DNA of 6,613 nucleotides from Selenomonas sp. (lineage in GTDB: Bacteria; Bacillota_C; Negativicutes; Selenomonadales; Selenomonadaceae): assembly GCA_017940705.1 (NCBI GenBank), contig JAGAYB010000149.1:1-6613 (forward strand). The letters are read 5' to 3'. Position numbers and translations under genes: made by a program. The notes under the pieces are model-generated. The model saw only the letters and a program-made list of their open reading frames with translations, had not been told where the DNA came from and searched no databases. Shown piece after piece: positions 6,470 through 6,613 of the stretch (position 1 is its first letter; each line of letters starts with the position of its first letter).

Positions 6470-6613
6470 ACGTCCCCGGGAAAAATTACTGCTGTATGGC
6501 CCGGAGTCTCTGAGTAATACAGAGCTCCTGGCCATTCTTTTACGCAATGGCACCCGGGAAAAATCCGTGCTGAGCGTAGCGGAGGAAATTCTGGCCAAAA
6601 TAAAGGAACGTGG
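6435..6613 (+). CDS. radC: RadC/JAB-domain protein (UPF0758), 5' part only
   Basis: Only the first 59 codons are inside the window. The visible part, including [35 protein letters not shown] and [11 protein letters not shown], is the N-terminal helix-hairpin-helix-like region of RadC. The JAB/MPN metalloprotease-like domain, with its HxH motif, would follow beyond the edge. RadC was once linked to DNA repair, but its role is unsettled. The start at 6435 has AGGGGTGG six bases upstream inside maf; ATG at 6444 is an alternative. The gene overlaps the maf 3' end by 35 bases in another frame, so the two are probably translationally coupled. In related genomes mreB commonly follows. Confidence 0.92.
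   Translation, partial: MAIMVRDLPTTERPREKLLLYGPESLSNTELLAILLRNGTREKSVLSVAEEILAKIKER

Overview
All genes in this window lie on the + strand. Protein sequence, gene order and base composition suggest a Gram-negative-type Firmicute of the class Negativicutes, probably a Selenomonas/Mitsuokella-like member of the Selenomonadaceae. This is inferred from the look of the proteins and from the DUF4321-maf-radC order; no search was run. Nothing points to a prophage, transposon, CRISPR array, tRNA or rRNA.

Layout. (1) Positions 1-382 hold no large gene. They contain a good sigma-70-type promoter (31-59), a 19-codon ORF with a Shine-Dalgarno sequence (122-181), an intrinsic terminator (207-233), and then the probable promoter and leader of the next gene. 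(2) Positions 383-4051 look like one three-gene transcription unit: a divergent FtsZ-family protein, a TcdA/HesA-type E1-like enzyme (tRNA t6A dehydratase family), and a FIST-GGDEF protein that probably makes cyclic di-GMP in response to a small ligand. (3) Positions 4052-4184 hold a possible promoter and a strong hairpin/U-tract. (4) Positions 4185-5462 encode an ArsB/NhaD-type ion permease, closed by a strong terminator at 5472-5513. (5) Positions 5587-6613 are the start of a tightly packed housekeeping cluster: a small DUF4321 membrane protein, the Maf nucleotide pyrophosphatase, and the 5' end of radC, which overlaps maf and runs off the window. In related bacteria this cluster usually continues into mreBCD.

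Most genes are ordinary. The parts worth a second look are the FtsZ-family gene, which keeps the GTP-binding and catalytic motifs but departs from the family in several conserved places and carries two tail-peptide-like motifs; its linkage to a FIST-GGDEF protein whose inhibitory I-site appears lost; and the short, self-contained transcript at the left edge. I did not find a clear new defence or mobile system here.
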